From contig CM074759.1 of NCBI GenBank assembly GCA_037355855.1, positions 3,162,001 to 3,226,000 on the forward strand: 64,000 nucleotides of DNA. The letters are read 5' to 3'. Below are positions 10,296 through 22,300 of this stretch, one piece after another. The stretch is from Pseudo-nitzschia pungens. Lineage: Eukaryota > Bacillariophyta > Bacillariophyceae > Bacillariales > Bacillariaceae. The translations under genes were made by a program, and so were the position numbers. The stretch's first letter is position 1, and each line of letters opens with the position of its first letter. Below the pieces are notes generated by a model. The model ran no database searches, had not been told where the DNA came from, and saw only the letters and a program-made list of their open reading frames with translations.

Positions 10296-13200
10296 CTATT
10301 CTGGTATGAGGTGTGATGGGATGCCTTCCAATCCAAATCCCATCAATGCTTCTCCTGTTTCTCCCTTTTCCCCCTCCGCCTCTTCCCCTGTCTCTCATTT
10401 TGTCCAATTAACTCTTCATGGAGACTCTCTTGCTGCTAAGGATTCTGACAGTTTTGGTCATTCCTTTCCTCAAGCTCCATCCTCTAATTCCACCATCATC
10501 ACCTTCCAAAACATTGGACCCCAGCGTAGAGCTGCCTTTATGTCCAGGTCCAAGCACAACGCCCGTCAATTTGTCAAGAGTAACGCCAGTGTGGCGCTTT
10601 TTGCTGAACATTGTTTGAATGAATCCAAACTCCTGCCCTGTGATCTTTTCAATCGGCGCATGAAGAATGTCAGTCCCTCAAGTTTTTCCTATCTTGCTAA
10701 CAACAAGCATGAAGCTTCTGCCTGCTCTTGGCTTCAGCCTGGCGGCACAGGTTTTTCCATTGACCAGCTGTTCAGCTCACACAAGGTTGCACATGGCGCT
10801 GATCCATCTGGTCTTGGCAGATGGTCCTTTGTCAAGTTTCAGGGCAGGGATGGCTACAATGTCACCATGTTTTCTGCCTACTGCCCGGTTGAAAATGATA
10901 GGGATCTTGGCTCAGTCTGGAATCAACAGTACCGATACTTTCAAGCCGCTGAAAATCTTTTCAGTCCCAATCCATGCATTCTCTTTCACAGGGATTTAAC
11001 TGCTGCCCTTCAAGTCTGTCTGGGTGCAGGTGATCAAGTCATTGTTGGGATTGACCAGAATGCTGATGTCAGGACTGATGGCTTGTCTTTTGAGCTCAAG
11101 GCTCTTGGTTTCAGAGATGCCATTCTTACACTTCATAGTACGTCTTCGCCTCCTACCACTCACAACCGCAACACTACCAGAACACCAATTGATGCCATTT
11201 GGGTCTCTGAGAATGTTGATGTTCTCAGGGCTGGGTATTGTCCCTTTGGAGGTGCCCATGGTATGGAATCTGACCATAGAATGCTTTGGATTGAGGTTTG
11301 TAATTGCAGCCTCATGGGCAAACATATTCCACCTCCTGTGAGATTCTCTCATTCCAAACTCCAGTCCTCCCACCCTCATCTGCGCCAACGGTATTTCAAG
11401 CGAGTGAGGCACAGCTTTCTCAAGGCTGGAGTGTTTTCTCTCCAAGCTAAGCTGGAGCACCTACTGGCTCAGTTTCAGTCTGGGGATATTTCTGTGCGCA
11501 CTGATCTCATCACCACATATGAAGTACTTCATGAAACCTCTACCTCTCTCAGGCTCTCTGTTGAACAAAACCTCTGCCACACTAGAGCTGGTTTGGTTCC
11601 ATGGTCACCACAGCTGCAAGTCTATCGTGATACAATTGACTTTTGGCGGCGTGTTGTTAAGTTGAGACAAGGTGTGTCCACCAGTCATACTGTTTTGAAA
11701 AGGTTGGCCTGCAAGCTTTCTCTCTACAAAGGAGAACACAGTGACCTTTCCAGTGCTCTCCTCCATCTGAAACAAGCTTACAAGCAATACCGGGCAGTGA
11801 AGAAATTGGCCCCCTCATGGAGAGACTCCTTCAATCAAGGCCTGGTGGATGCACTTCTTGCTGAAGGCAAGCCTCACAACCAGCATGCTTCCCAGATTCG
11901 TGCCAGGATGCGCAGGGAACGTCTTCAAAGAGAGCTTGGTCTCGCTGCTCGGTCTATTCGGGGACGTGTCAACAAGTCAGCAGTCTTGCGCGCTATTGCA
12001 GTTGGCCATGATGGTGTTGAACAGGTCTTGGAATCTCAGTCTACTATGGTTCCAGCTATGGCTGAATCTAATGTCCGGCGTCAACAGCAGTGTCTTGGCA
12101 CTCCTTCCATGACTCCCTCCTTCATTGAGGATTTTGGCTACCTAGGCACTGCCCATGCTGCTCCCCAAGTCCTTGATGGCACATACATTCCTCCTCCTGC
12201 CACTGACCAATACCTTTCTGAATTTCTTTCCTGTCTCAAAGTCCCTGACTCTATTCTGAGTTTGCCCCCCTTTGACTATTCAGTGTGTCCAGCTGACAAT
12301 GCTGCTGCCTGGAAACGCCAGAGGGAACGCACAGCAAGTGAACCTTCTTGTTTGAGTTTTGCCCACCACAAGGCCTTTGCCCTGGATCCCCAGCTGAACA
12401 AGTTTGACACTCTCCTGAGATCCGTCCCATTGATTGTTGGCTTCTCTCCTTCTGCTTGGCAGGTCATCACTGATGTTGAGATCTTCAAGAAACCTGGTGA
12501 ATATAGAGTGGATAAGATGAGACTCATCCAGTTGATGTCTCCTGAGTTCCAAATCAACAACAAGATGATTGGCAGACGAATTCTTGCCCATGCTGAACGT
12601 GCCAATGCCGTGGCTGCTGATCAACATGGAAGCAGGAAACACCACAAGGCAATCAACACCTGCCTGAACAAGAAGCTCATATGTGATGTGTTGCGGCAGA
12701 AGCGCAGATCCGGTGCTGTTGCTATGAATGATGCCAAGGGCTGCTATGATAGGATCTCTCATCCCATTGCAGGTCTCACTCTCCAGAGCTTTGGGGTTCC
12801 TGCACATGTGTGTGAGGTTCTTTTGTCTACTTTGCAACTTGCCAAGCACCACATCAAAACTGGTTTTGGTCGGTCAGGTCCTGTGTATGGTGATGAACCT
12901 GTTCCTCTCAGTGGTTGTGGCCAAGGCAATGGTATTGGTCCAACTCTTTGGGCTTTGGTGTCAACAATTGTCTTCCGAATGATGCAACAGGCTGGGCATG
13001 GTGTCCATCTTCTCACTTCATTGTCACTGCAACTGGTTTCTCTTGTGGGTTTTGCCTTTGTGGATGACACAGATTTGTTTTGTGCTGGCTCTGATTCCTC
13101 CACATCTGGTGAGGAATTAGCTGTTGACTTTCAGGAAGCTCTTGACCGGTGGGCTGGTGGGATTATTGCCACTGGTGGTGCTATTGAACCTGCCAAATCC

Positions 13201-14619
13201 TTCTGTTATTTGATTGATTTCAAATGGAATGGATCCGGTTGGGATTATCGCTCCATTGCTGACATGCCTGGTGACTTCTCAGTTGCTGACAAGAATGGCA
13301 ATCGAGCTACCCTGGATCGCTTTGAAGTTGACCATGCTGACAAGACTCTTGGGGTTTTTATCTCCATGGATGGCAATGAGGAAGCACAGATTGCTCACAT
13401 GAAGTCACAGTCTCAGTCTTTTGGCTCTCAGCTCAAGGCTTCCAAGTGTGAGAAGCGCGCATCCCTCTACACCTTCAAGTATTCTTTCATGAAGTCTGTT
13501 GAATACCCCATGCCTGTCACGCAACTTGATGAGGCCACTTGGACTAAGATAATTCACCCAGCTCTTGTTCCTGTGCTGAATAAAGCAGGGATGTCACGGA
13601 CATTTCCCAGACATGTGTTCTATGGTCCTTCCCTCTATCAAGGCTTTGGATTCATCCATCCATACCTCCTCCAAGAGTTCAGTCATATTGCCACCCTCTT
13701 TCAGGAATCTGTCAGGTCCTCACAAACTGGTAGGATTCTCAGGCTCACTGCTGAGTCTCTACGGCTCGAACTTGGCATTCCTCTCCATCTTGGTGTCACA
13801 CCATATCATCCCTTTGCTTCATATGTCACTCCTTGCTGGTACAAACATGTGTGGAAGTTTTTCTCTGTTCACCCTGTGAGCTTGTTTGAAGACTTCCCAG
13901 ATCTTCCACTGCTACGTTCCAATGACTGTTATCTCATGCAAGCCTTTGTCAACTCTGGCTTCAGAGGTGCTGACTTGTCCCTCTTGAATCACATGCGCAT
14001 GTCCCTCAAGGCTATTTCCCTTGCTGACATTTGTACTCCAGATGGAAAAAGACTCTCTCCCATGGCTTTCCAGCTGACCTCCTCCAATCACTTGAGAGAT
14101 CATCTTGACTGGCCTAGATGTCCTCCATCCTGGCCTCCAGCAGCACAGCGCTTATGGACTAAGGCTCTTCAGACCTGTTTTCTTCCCCCCTGTCCACCCC
14201 CTGCAGCCAGGGCACTGGCTCCTTCTTTCCATCTTGGGCATTGGCTCTCTCCCCAGACAGCTTCTCTTTGGCCTTGGTTTTTGTCTCCATCCACCAACAG
14301 CATATTCTTCAAAACTTCTACTGGCTGGATTGTGAGCACCTCCCAGGGCAGGGGCAGATACAGGGTCACTTCTGAACTCATTTCTGACAAACCAGCCTGT
14401 GCTGATGTGCTTGTCTGCCCTGTTATTTGTGGACAAGGTTGTACGCGTTGTTGGGTCCTCAGCCTTTGTTTCTGAACCTCCTGACATGGATCCTCTGGAG
14501 TACAATCCATTTGATTCTCTTCCAGACTCCCCAGTAGATGCCTTTGATGCACTCTGTGCGTCTCCAAGAGTACTTCTCCACAAATATTCCCTACCACAGG
14601 CTGGCTGTCAGCACCTTGT

Positions 14620-14640
14620 TGATGCTATTGAGAGTGGTAC
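14620..14640. repeat. Target-site duplication of element C, left copy
   Basis: A 21-bp sequence starting TGATGCTATT and ending GTGGTAC is repeated exactly at 25441-25461. The last two or three bases also fit the element 5' end (TACAATTTTGCG), so the boundary is ambiguous by up to 3 nt. Confidence 0.9.
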
Positions 14641-16349
14641 AATTTTGCGACGCGCATCTTTGTCCGACGTTCCGATGTTCCAGTACTTAAAACACGTAGA
14701 TTTCTACACAAATTTCCCCTTTAATATCTCCCTCACTTCTAAAGCTCCTACAACAACACCAAGCAGTACACCTACTAACAGAGACCTCGCCTATCTGATT
14801 CTGCTATTTGTTTGGCTGCTCCTTGCTTCCTTTGGTTGCTTTGGTTCCTTGTTTCCTGTCGGTCGGTCGGCAAGCAACAAGCAACACCACCGAAAACAAA
14901 ACAAGGACACATAATTTTCTACAGCAATTGCAGTACTAATTCTACAGCAGCTCTGCTTCAGTTCCGCTTTGTCTCCGAGCTCGGTTTGTTTTTTTCATCT
15001 GTTTTCAAGCCATCTTTTTATTTAACGCTATACAGTCTTCCAAGCCCCTTAAGTGATATCCACTTAACGTTCTACATTCTTCAAGGTCGAACCCATTTAA
15101 CGTTCTACATTCTTCAAGATAGAACACATATACACCCCCCTTCTAGAAGGTTCCTACTTGCTGATCCCTAAGTATCTGCAAGTTCGCGCAAGCATATCTT
15201 CCAGTTCCCCTTTATTTTCAAGCCAATTGCCCCCTGCTCTTACTAGTGTCAATCACTTAAGAGCTACCCTGTTTCCTAGCCAAGCCCCCCAGTCCCTAAG
15301 TGTTTTCGCTTAAGGCTCCCCCTACTACATCTGTTTTCAAGCCAAGACCAACCGATCCCTAAGTACCTCCTACTTAGTGCACTCTTGTTTCCAAGACTAC
15401 AGCTACTATCGCCCCTTGTTTCCAAGACTACAGTTTCTCTGGTCCCTAAGTGTTCGCGGGTTCCCTGATCCCTAAGTGTTTTCGCTATTAAGCAACCCCA
15501 ACTTGAACTTCAAGTTCGACACTGTTTTCAAGACACAAGCCTCCCCCTGGTCCCTAGGTGTTTTTACTAAAGCCCCTGTTTTCAAGCAAGCAGCTTCCCT
15601 GGTCCCTAAGTGTCTCGCTCAAGGTACCTGTTTTCAAGCCAATTGCCCCTGGATACTGTTTCTACCCTTAGTTACTCCCCTTGTTTCCAAGCAGGCAGCT
15701 TCCCTTGTCCCTAAGTGTCTCGCTCAAGGTCCTTGTTTTTAAGCCAATTGCCCCTGGATACTGTTTCCACTTATAAGCACTCGCGAGTTTGAACTTCAAG
15801 TTCCCTCCTGAGCCTTTTAAGTGTGCCCTGTCATTGATATCCCCCGGTCCCTAAGTGTTCCTACTAAAGCCCCTGTTTTCAAGGTCCAAGCTTCCCTGGG
15901 GCTGCTGTATTTCAATTCGAACCGTATCCGATTCGAATTTGCAAGCCTACAAGCCTACACGATTTGCAGTAGTTGCAAAATTGTTCAAATTTGCACAATT
16001 TTCAAGCTAGGAGTACAGTACGAGTACAAGCCTACACGATTTGCAGAGTACAAGCCTACACGATTTGCAGAGCTCTTCCGCGCAGAGTTTTTGTGCTCCA
16101 AGTGTGAGACAAATTTTGCTCGTTTTTTAGCAAAAATTTCTGAGTTCCCCGGTGACTTTTGTGGGTGTGCTCCAGTATATTTTTTGGATCCCCAGGGACC
16201 TTTTCCTTGTCCAGACCAAGGTTACCCTTGTTGTTGCTGCTGCACCCTGTTTCCAGGCTACACCCATCTGTATATATACATACAGGTTAACACTGACAGC
16301 CTACCAGCGCCCGAGCCAACACGCCTAATCAGCCTATACTTGCCCCACC
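14641..16349 (+). promoter_or_regulatory. 5' UTR of element C (type 2, no minisatellite)
   Basis: The first ~1.25 kb resembles other copies, including the inverted repeat GTAGATTTCTAC (14696-14707) and TCCCTAAGTG motifs. An AACGTTCTACATTCTTCAAG unit is duplicated at about 15067-15120, as in element I but not in B, G or F. From about 15890 the leader is type-specific. CCTACACGATTTGCAG occurs three times (near 15954, 16031 and 16055, the last two as an exact 24-bp tandem). A promoter role is inferred only. Confidence 0.5.
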
Positions 16350-19307
16350 ATGCCTCTTCCCCCGCCAGCTTCCAGGCGGAAAAGGCCTCCCTTGCCTACC
16401 ACTCCTTCAAACAAACGCGCCTTTATGGGGACTCCTTCCCGCCGACCACCTGCTGGTTCCGTTCTTCAGGCTACTCCCTCTCCCCCTCCCTCTCCCCGTC
16501 CAGCTAGGGATTCGCTCCCTTCTGATGATGATATGTCCTTCACTTCTGCTGTGTCTACTGGTGCACTAGATGATGGTGATATGAGCACTGAGCAGTCAGG
16601 CACTGGGCATTCAGACACAGGGCATTCAGGCAGTGGGCAGTCCGACAGTGGGAAGTCTGACAGTGGGAAGTCCACCAGTGGGGAGTCCAACAGTGGGAAG
16701 TCCAACAGTGGGACGTCCAACAGTGGGAAGCCCAGCAGTGAGCAGTCCAACAGTGAGACGTCCGTGGATGGTCAGCCCGGCTCTGAGCACTCAGACTCTA
16801 AGCACCCTCCTTCCAAGGTCTCTCCTTCCAAGTCTAGTCTGAAACAAGCTACTCTTGCATTTCGCTCTGACACACCGTCTACAGAGCGACATGCCCTACG
16901 CCAGAAAGCCCTGGCTGCTGCCAACAAAGCTCACTCAGATTCCTTCCTCTGGTGCTTCTACGGTAAGGGGCCTTTTACTGGTCGTGCTTCCATTCCCACT
17001 CCCATCCAAACTTTTCGTAAAACTCCAGCAGGATCCCGGCTATGGACTGGGTGTCCAAGTCCCACTCACTTCTTCAGCAAGAAAGATGGGAATGACAAGA
17101 AATCCATCCATGATGTCTGTCAGTCTGCCATCCCTCCAGCATATGCTCACGCTTTTCCTGACAACCCTGATTGGAGAACTGCTTCTGTGGAGTCCCTGGT
17201 TTCCCTTGCTACTCTCTGCTTTCAAGCCTCTGCAGACTGGACCAAGCAACCTTCCGGCCATGCTCTGAGGAGATGTCTTATTGGTTTGGCCAAGATGTCA
17301 CCTGAGTGTTTTGACACCATGTACTGTGAAGGGAACCTTTTGCCCAGCACTGAAGGAAAAGTTTGGTTGGCAGCTAACCAGGTGCTTGGCTCCCACTGGC
17401 ATTTCAAGAAGAGACCTCCTACACCTGCGCCAACTGCAGTTGATGATGCTTCCACTTCCAAATCAGTGTCCTTTCTTCCTGGTGGTGGTGATGCTACTGT
17501 CTTGTCCTCTTCTGCTGGGCATTTCCTCCAACGCCGAGGGGTTTGCTCCAGTGATTCTAGAGCTCCAGTGGATGTCACTGCTGGCACCAAGTGTTCTCAT
17601 AGTTCTTATGTCACTCTGTCCCTTCCAAGGTTGATGTCACAACGCCCTGGGGAACTGTATGATGAGCTGCTCAAGTCTCTCAAGGAAGCTTTGGATCTTC
17701 TATGGACTGTTGACAAGCGCCTGGTGTTGTATGTTTTTCCCTCAAGAGCCAGGCTCCACCCCAAGGCCAAGCCTGTTACCAAGTTTTGGACGACACTTCC
17801 TGACAGGAAGACCTTGGAATTGTATGTTGCTCAGCTCTGGCTTCGCAGTAGAACTGCTCCTCATCTACGCTTCTTTTTGGGACACAGTGCTTCCCTGGAG
17901 AAACTCTTTTCAGCACAATTGCTCCAGAGGCTCAGAGACCGTGACATGGACCTGAAATATGACCACATACAGGCCCCAGTTATTGTCACCTGTGGCTTTC
18001 TCCTTGGATCTTACATGCAGAGTTTTGATCTTGACCACTACAACGAATTGCTTCAGACTCATCCCAGGTTTCAGGCATGTCCTATTGCTGTTATCAGGAA
18101 GAATATCAGCCTTGACAACTCCAGAACTCCTGATCCCAATCCGGTTCTGGCTGCTCATGTTTTATGTGATGCAACAAAGCGCGCCCAAACTGTTAAGCTC
18201 CTCAAAGCCCAGTTCAACCGTTGCAAACCTTCAGACATTGCCTCTTTACCTGATGGTAAATTCTACAAGTTTATTGAGACAGCTACCAATCCTTCTGACA
18301 GACCTCTTCCCCCCTCCAAGCTCAAGACTGTTCGCCAGGCTAAGCACCGCCAAGCCAAATTTATTGAGAGCCATGAAACTGCTCCTGTTCTGGGGGTAGT
18401 TGATCTTGATCTTCCAGTTGACTTGGGCCAAGGGCTGGGTTTGAAGACACTGCGCAGTGTGCTTCTGGGTATCAGAACCCGTGACAATTGGTCATGGCCT
18501 CTTTTTCTTTCTGTCGATACCAGTTCATACCGAGGCGAGATCCTTGCTTTGTACAACATCACTACCAAGGCTGAAGCAATGGCCATGTTGTCTTTCCTGC
18601 CTATTTTTCTGGAAGCTCAGTATGGTTCTTGTGTTAGACAATGGTTCTCTTCTGAGTGCTTGACTGAAATGGAAGCTTACCATTGGGATGATGCAGTCAA
18701 TTGTGTTGTGGAAACTGCACCTGCTGCAGATCCAATGCAGGATAACTCTCTTCCCTTTTTTGGTGATGGGGATGCAAGAGATTGGGAACTTGTTGATGAT
18801 GACTTGTCAGTTGACCTTGCCCCAGACCTCACTTTTGATCTGGATTTGCACTTTAACCTCCAAGCCCGTGCTGACAGTGGTGGTGGAGGCTTTGATGATT
18901 CTCAATCCATGGATACTTTAGCGACTGGCACTTCCAATCTTACTGCTGTCCAGGCCTCAGCGCCTGCAGGTGCTGTTCCTCCTGGCGGTGATCCTACCCA
19001 TGTGGCCACGGCTGATGCCTCCCCTGGTATCTCTCCTGAAGTTCCCCCTGAAGTTCCTGACCCTCCCCATAATGCCATGGCTGGTGACCTCACTGTGGTC
19101 TCTCCTGAGTCCTCAACTGCAGTTCCTGCTGCCGGTGGTGGGGAAGATGCAGCCTCTGCATTGAGGCTTGGAGTTGCTGCAATTGCATTCTCTTCCAGTC
19201 ATGATGCTAGTGTCAGTGACTTGAGCCATGCCAATGTCTCCACCAAATCAGCTCCGGCAACTCTTCCTTCCGTGCGACAGACTCGGTTTCCTTCTGATCA
19301 TGGTTAG
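16350..19307 (+). CDS. ORF1 protein of element C (type-2 N-terminus)
   Basis: The protein is 985 aa, starting MPLPPPASRRKRPPLPTTPS. Residues about 75-150 form a Ser/Gly/Asn/Lys low-complexity array of five-residue units such as SNSGK and SDSGK, encoded by 15-bp repeats at about 16590-16770. The conserved part follows, with FLWCFYGKGP, THFFSKKDG, PGELYDELLKSLKEAL and CGFLLGSYMQSFDL. From about 17455 onward it is almost the same as ORF1 of B and G, whereas the N-terminal third is closer to F. The stop at 19305-19307 overlaps the ORF2 ATG. The reading frame is intact. Function is inferred from position, as for ORF1 of B. Confidence 0.88.
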   Translation: MPLPPPASRRKRPPLPTTPSNKRAFMGTPSRRPPAGSVLQATPSPPPSPRPARDSLPSDDDMSFTSAVSTGALDDGDMSTEQSGTGHSDTGHSGSGQSDSGKSDSGKSTSGESNSGKSNSGTSNSGKPSSEQSNSETSVDGQPGSEHSDSKHPPSKVSPSKSSLKQATLAFRSDTPSTERHALRQKALAAANKAHSDSFLWCFYGKGPFTGRASIPTPIQTFRKTPAGSRLWTGCPSPTHFFSKKDGNDKKSIHDVCQSAIPPAYAHAFPDNPDWRTASVESLVSLATLCFQASADWTKQPSGHALRRCLIGLAKMSPECFDTMYCEGNLLPSTEGKVWLAANQVLGSHWHFKKRPPTPAPTAVDDASTSKSVSFLPGGGDATVLSSSAGHFLQRRGVCSSDSRAPVDVTAGTKCSHSSYVTLSLPRLMSQRPGELYDELLKSLKEALDLLWTVDKRLVLYVFPSRARLHPKAKPVTKFWTTLPDRKTLELYVAQLWLRSRTAPHLRFFLGHSASLEKLFSAQLLQRLRDRDMDLKYDHIQAPVIVTCGFLLGSYMQSFDLDHYNELLQTHPRFQACPIAVIRKNISLDNSRTPDPNPVLAAHVLCDATKRAQTVKLLKAQFNRCKPSDIASLPDGKFYKFIETATNPSDRPLPPSKLKTVRQAKHRQAKFIESHETAPVLGVVDLDLPVDLGQGLGLKTLRSVLLGIRTRDNWSWPLFLSVDTSSYRGEILALYNITTKAEAMAMLSFLPIFLEAQYGSCVRQWFSSECLTEMEAYHWDDAVNCVVETAPAADPMQDNSLPFFGDGDARDWELVDDDLSVDLAPDLTFDLDLHFNLQARADSGGGGFDDSQSMDTLATGTSNLTAVQASAPAGAVPPGGDPTHVATADASPGISPEVPPEVPDPPHNAMAGDLTVVSPESSTAVPAAGGGEDAASALRLGVAAIAFSSSHDASVSDLSHANVSTKSAPATLPSVRQTRFPSDHG

Positions 19308-22300
19308 CTCTTCTGGTATGAGGTGTGATGGGATGCCTTCCAATCCAAATCCCATCAATGCTTCTCCTGTTTCTCCCTTTTCCCCCTCCGCCTCTTCCCC
19401 TGTCTCTCATTTTGTCCAATTAACTCTTCATGGAGACTCTCTTGCTGCTAAGGATTCTGACAGTTTTGGTCATTCCTTTCCTCAAGCTCCATCATCTAAT
19501 TCCACCATCATCACCTTCCAAAACATTGGACCCCAGCGTAGAGCTGCCTTTATGTCCATGTCCAAGCACAACGCCCGTCAATTTGTCAAGAGCAATGCCA
19601 GTGTGGCTCTTTTTGCTGAACATTGTTTGAATGAATCCAAACTCCTGCCCTGTGATCTTTTCAATCGGCGCATGAAGAATGTCTGTCCCTCAAGTTTTTC
19701 CTATCTTGCCAACAACAAGCATGAAGCTTCTGACTGCTCATGGCTTCAGCCTGGTGGCACAGGGTTTTCCATTGATCAACTGTTCAGTTCCCACAAGATT
19801 GCCCATGGGGCTGATCCTTCTGGTCTTGGAAGATGGTCCTTTGTCAAGTTTCAAGGCAGGGATGGCTACAATGTCACCATGTTTTCTGCTTACTGCCCAG
19901 TTGAAAATGATAGGGATCTTGGTTCAGTCTGGAATCAACAGTGCCGCTACTTTCAAGCAGCTGAAAATCTTTTCAGTCCCAATCCATGCATTCTTTTTCA
20001 CAGGGATTTGACTGCTGCCCTTCAGGTCTGCCTGGGTGCAGGTGACCAGGTCATTGTTGGGATTGACCAGAATGCTGATGTCCGGACTGATGGCTTGTCT
20101 TTTGAGCTCCAGGCTCTGGGTTTCAGAGAGGCCATTCTTACCCTTCATAGTAAGTCTTCTCCTCCTGCCACTCACAACAGAAACACTACCAGAACACCAA
20201 TTGATGCCATTTGGGTCTCTGAGAATGTTGATGTTCTCAGGGCTGGGTATTGTCCCTTTGGTGGTGCCCAGGGTATGGAATCTGACCATAGAATGCTTTG
20301 GATTGAAGTCTGTAATTGCAGCCTCATGGGCAAACATCTGCCACCTCCTGTGAGATTCTCTCATTCCAAACTCCAGTCCTCCCACCCTCATCTGCGCCAA
20401 CGGTATTTCAAGCGAGTGAGGCACAGCTTTCTCAAGGCTGGAGTGTTTTCTCTCCAAGCTAAGCTGGAGCACCTACTGGCTCAGTTTCAGTCTGGGGATA
20501 TTTCTGTGCGCGCTGATCTCATCACCACCTATGAAGTACTCCATGAAACTTCCACCTCTCTCAGGCTCTCTGTTGAACAAAACCTCTGCCACACTAGAGC
20601 TGGTCTGGTTCCATGGTCCCCGCAGCTGCAAGTCTATCGTGATACAATTGACTTTTGGAGGCGTGTTGTTAAGTTGCGACAGGGTGTGTCCACCAGTCAT
20701 ACTGTTTTGAAACGGCTGGCATGCAAGCTTTCTCTCTACAAAGGAGAACACAGTGACCTTTCCAGTGCTCTCCTCCATCTGAAACAAGCTTACAAGCAAT
20801 ACCGGGCAGTGAAGAAATTGGCCCCCTCATGGAGAGACTCCTTCAATCAAGGCCTGGTGGATGCACTTCTTGCTGAAGGCAAGCCTCACAACCAGACTGC
20901 TTCCCAGATTCGTGCCAGGATGCGCAGGGAACGTCTTCAAAGAGAGCTTGGTCTTGCTGCTCGGTCTATTCGGGAACGTGTCAACAAGTCAGCAGTCTTG
21001 CGAGCTATTGCAGTTGGCCATGATGGTGTTGAACAGGTCTTGGAGTCTCAGTCTACTATGGTACCAGCTATGGCTGAATCCAATGTCCGGCGTCAACAGC
21101 AGTGTCTTGGCACTCCTTCCATGACTCCCTCCTTCATTCAAGATTTCGGCTACCTAGGCACTGCCCAGGCTGCGACTCATGTTCTTGATGGCACATATAA
21201 TCCTCCTCCTGCCACTGACAAATACCTTTCTGAATTTCTTTCCTGTCTCAAAGTCCCTGACTCTATACTGAGTTTGCCCCCCTTTGACTATTCAGTGTGT
21301 CCAGCTGACAATGCTGCTGCCTGGAAACGCCAGAGGGAACGCACAGCAAGTGAACCTTCTTGTTTGAGTTTTGCCCACCACAAGGCATTTGCCATGGATC
21401 CCCAGCTGAACAAGTTTGACACTCTCCTGAGATCCGTCCCATTGATTGTTGGCTTCTCTCCTTCTGCTTGGCAGGTCATCACTGATGTTGAGATCTTCAA
21501 GAAACCTGGTGAATATAGAGTGGATAAGATGAGGCTTATTCAGCTGATGTCTCCTGAGTTCCAAATCAACAACAAGATGATTGGTAGACGCATTCTTGCC
21601 TATGCTGAACGTGCCAATGCCGTGGCTGTTGATCAACATGGAAGCAGGAAACACCACAAGGCCATCAACACCTGCCTGAACAAGAAGCTCATCTGTGATG
21701 TGTTGCGGCAGAAGCGCAGATCCGGTGCTGTTGCTATGAATGATGCCAAGGGCTGTTATGATAGAATCTCTCATCCTATTGCAGGTCTCACTCTCCAGAG
21801 CTTTGGGGTTCCTGCCCATGTGTGTGAAGTTCTTCTGTCTACTCTGCAACATGCTAAGCATCACATCAAAACTGGTTTTGGTCGGTCCGGCCCTGTGTAT
21901 GGTGATGAACCTGTTCCCCTCAGTGGTTGTGGCCAGGGCAACGGTATTGGTCCAACTCTTTGGGCTTTGGTGTCAACAATTGTCTTCCGAATGATGCAAC
22001 AGGCTGGGCATGGTGTCCATCTTATCACTTCTTTGTCACTGCAACTGGTTTCTCTTGTGGGTTTTGCCTTTGTGGATGACACAGATTTGTTTTGTGCTGG
22101 CTCTGATTCCTCAACATCTGGTGAGGAATTGGCTGTTGATTTTCAGGCAGCTCTTGACCGATGGGCTGGAGGGATTATTGCCACTGGTGGTGCGATTGAA
22201 CCTGCCAAATCCTTCTGTTATTTGATTGATTTCAAATGGAATGGATCCGGTTGGGACTATCGCTCCATTGCTGACATGCCCGGTGACTTCTCTGTTGCTG

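Larger units (their letters stand above)
4453..14640 (+). mobile_element. Element B, part 1 (5' end to ORF2 interruption)
   Basis: B is a full-length copy with the type-1 5' UTR (117-bp minisatellite). The 5' end reads CAATTTTGCGACGCGCG directly after the target duplication. It holds the 5' UTR, intact ORF1 and ORF2 up to the linker before RNase H, where element C interrupts it at 14640. B resumes at 25441-25462. Joined across C it is about 11.98 kb, close to the 12.01 kb of sister G. B inserted in F in the opposite orientation. Confidence 0.93.
10288..14640 (+). pseudogene. ORF2 of element B, 5' part (endonuclease-RT), frameshifted and interrupted
   Basis: The N-terminal apurinic-type endonuclease shows TFQNIG, LFAEHCLN, FSAYCPVEN, VGIDQNADV, TPIDAIWVS and MESDHR (near 11269), so its catalytic residues look complete. 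Reverse transcriptase follows, with NDAKGCYDRI (near 12727), GCGQGNGIGPTLW and FVDDTDLF (near 13060). An extra G at 14437-14438 (ACAAGGTTGT versus ACAAGTTGT in other copies) shifts the frame shortly before the end of this part, giving a stop at 14473-14475. Element C then splits the gene at 14640, and the remainder is at 25462-26950. Without the extra G and the insertion, the length equals that of C and G (5841 nt). Confidence 0.92.

Noticed and set aside
12280..12852. A 190-codon antisense frame opposite RT, repeated in most copies
   Set aside because: It lies exactly opposite the conserved RT code and recurs only because the sense strand is conserved. No independent signal supports it.
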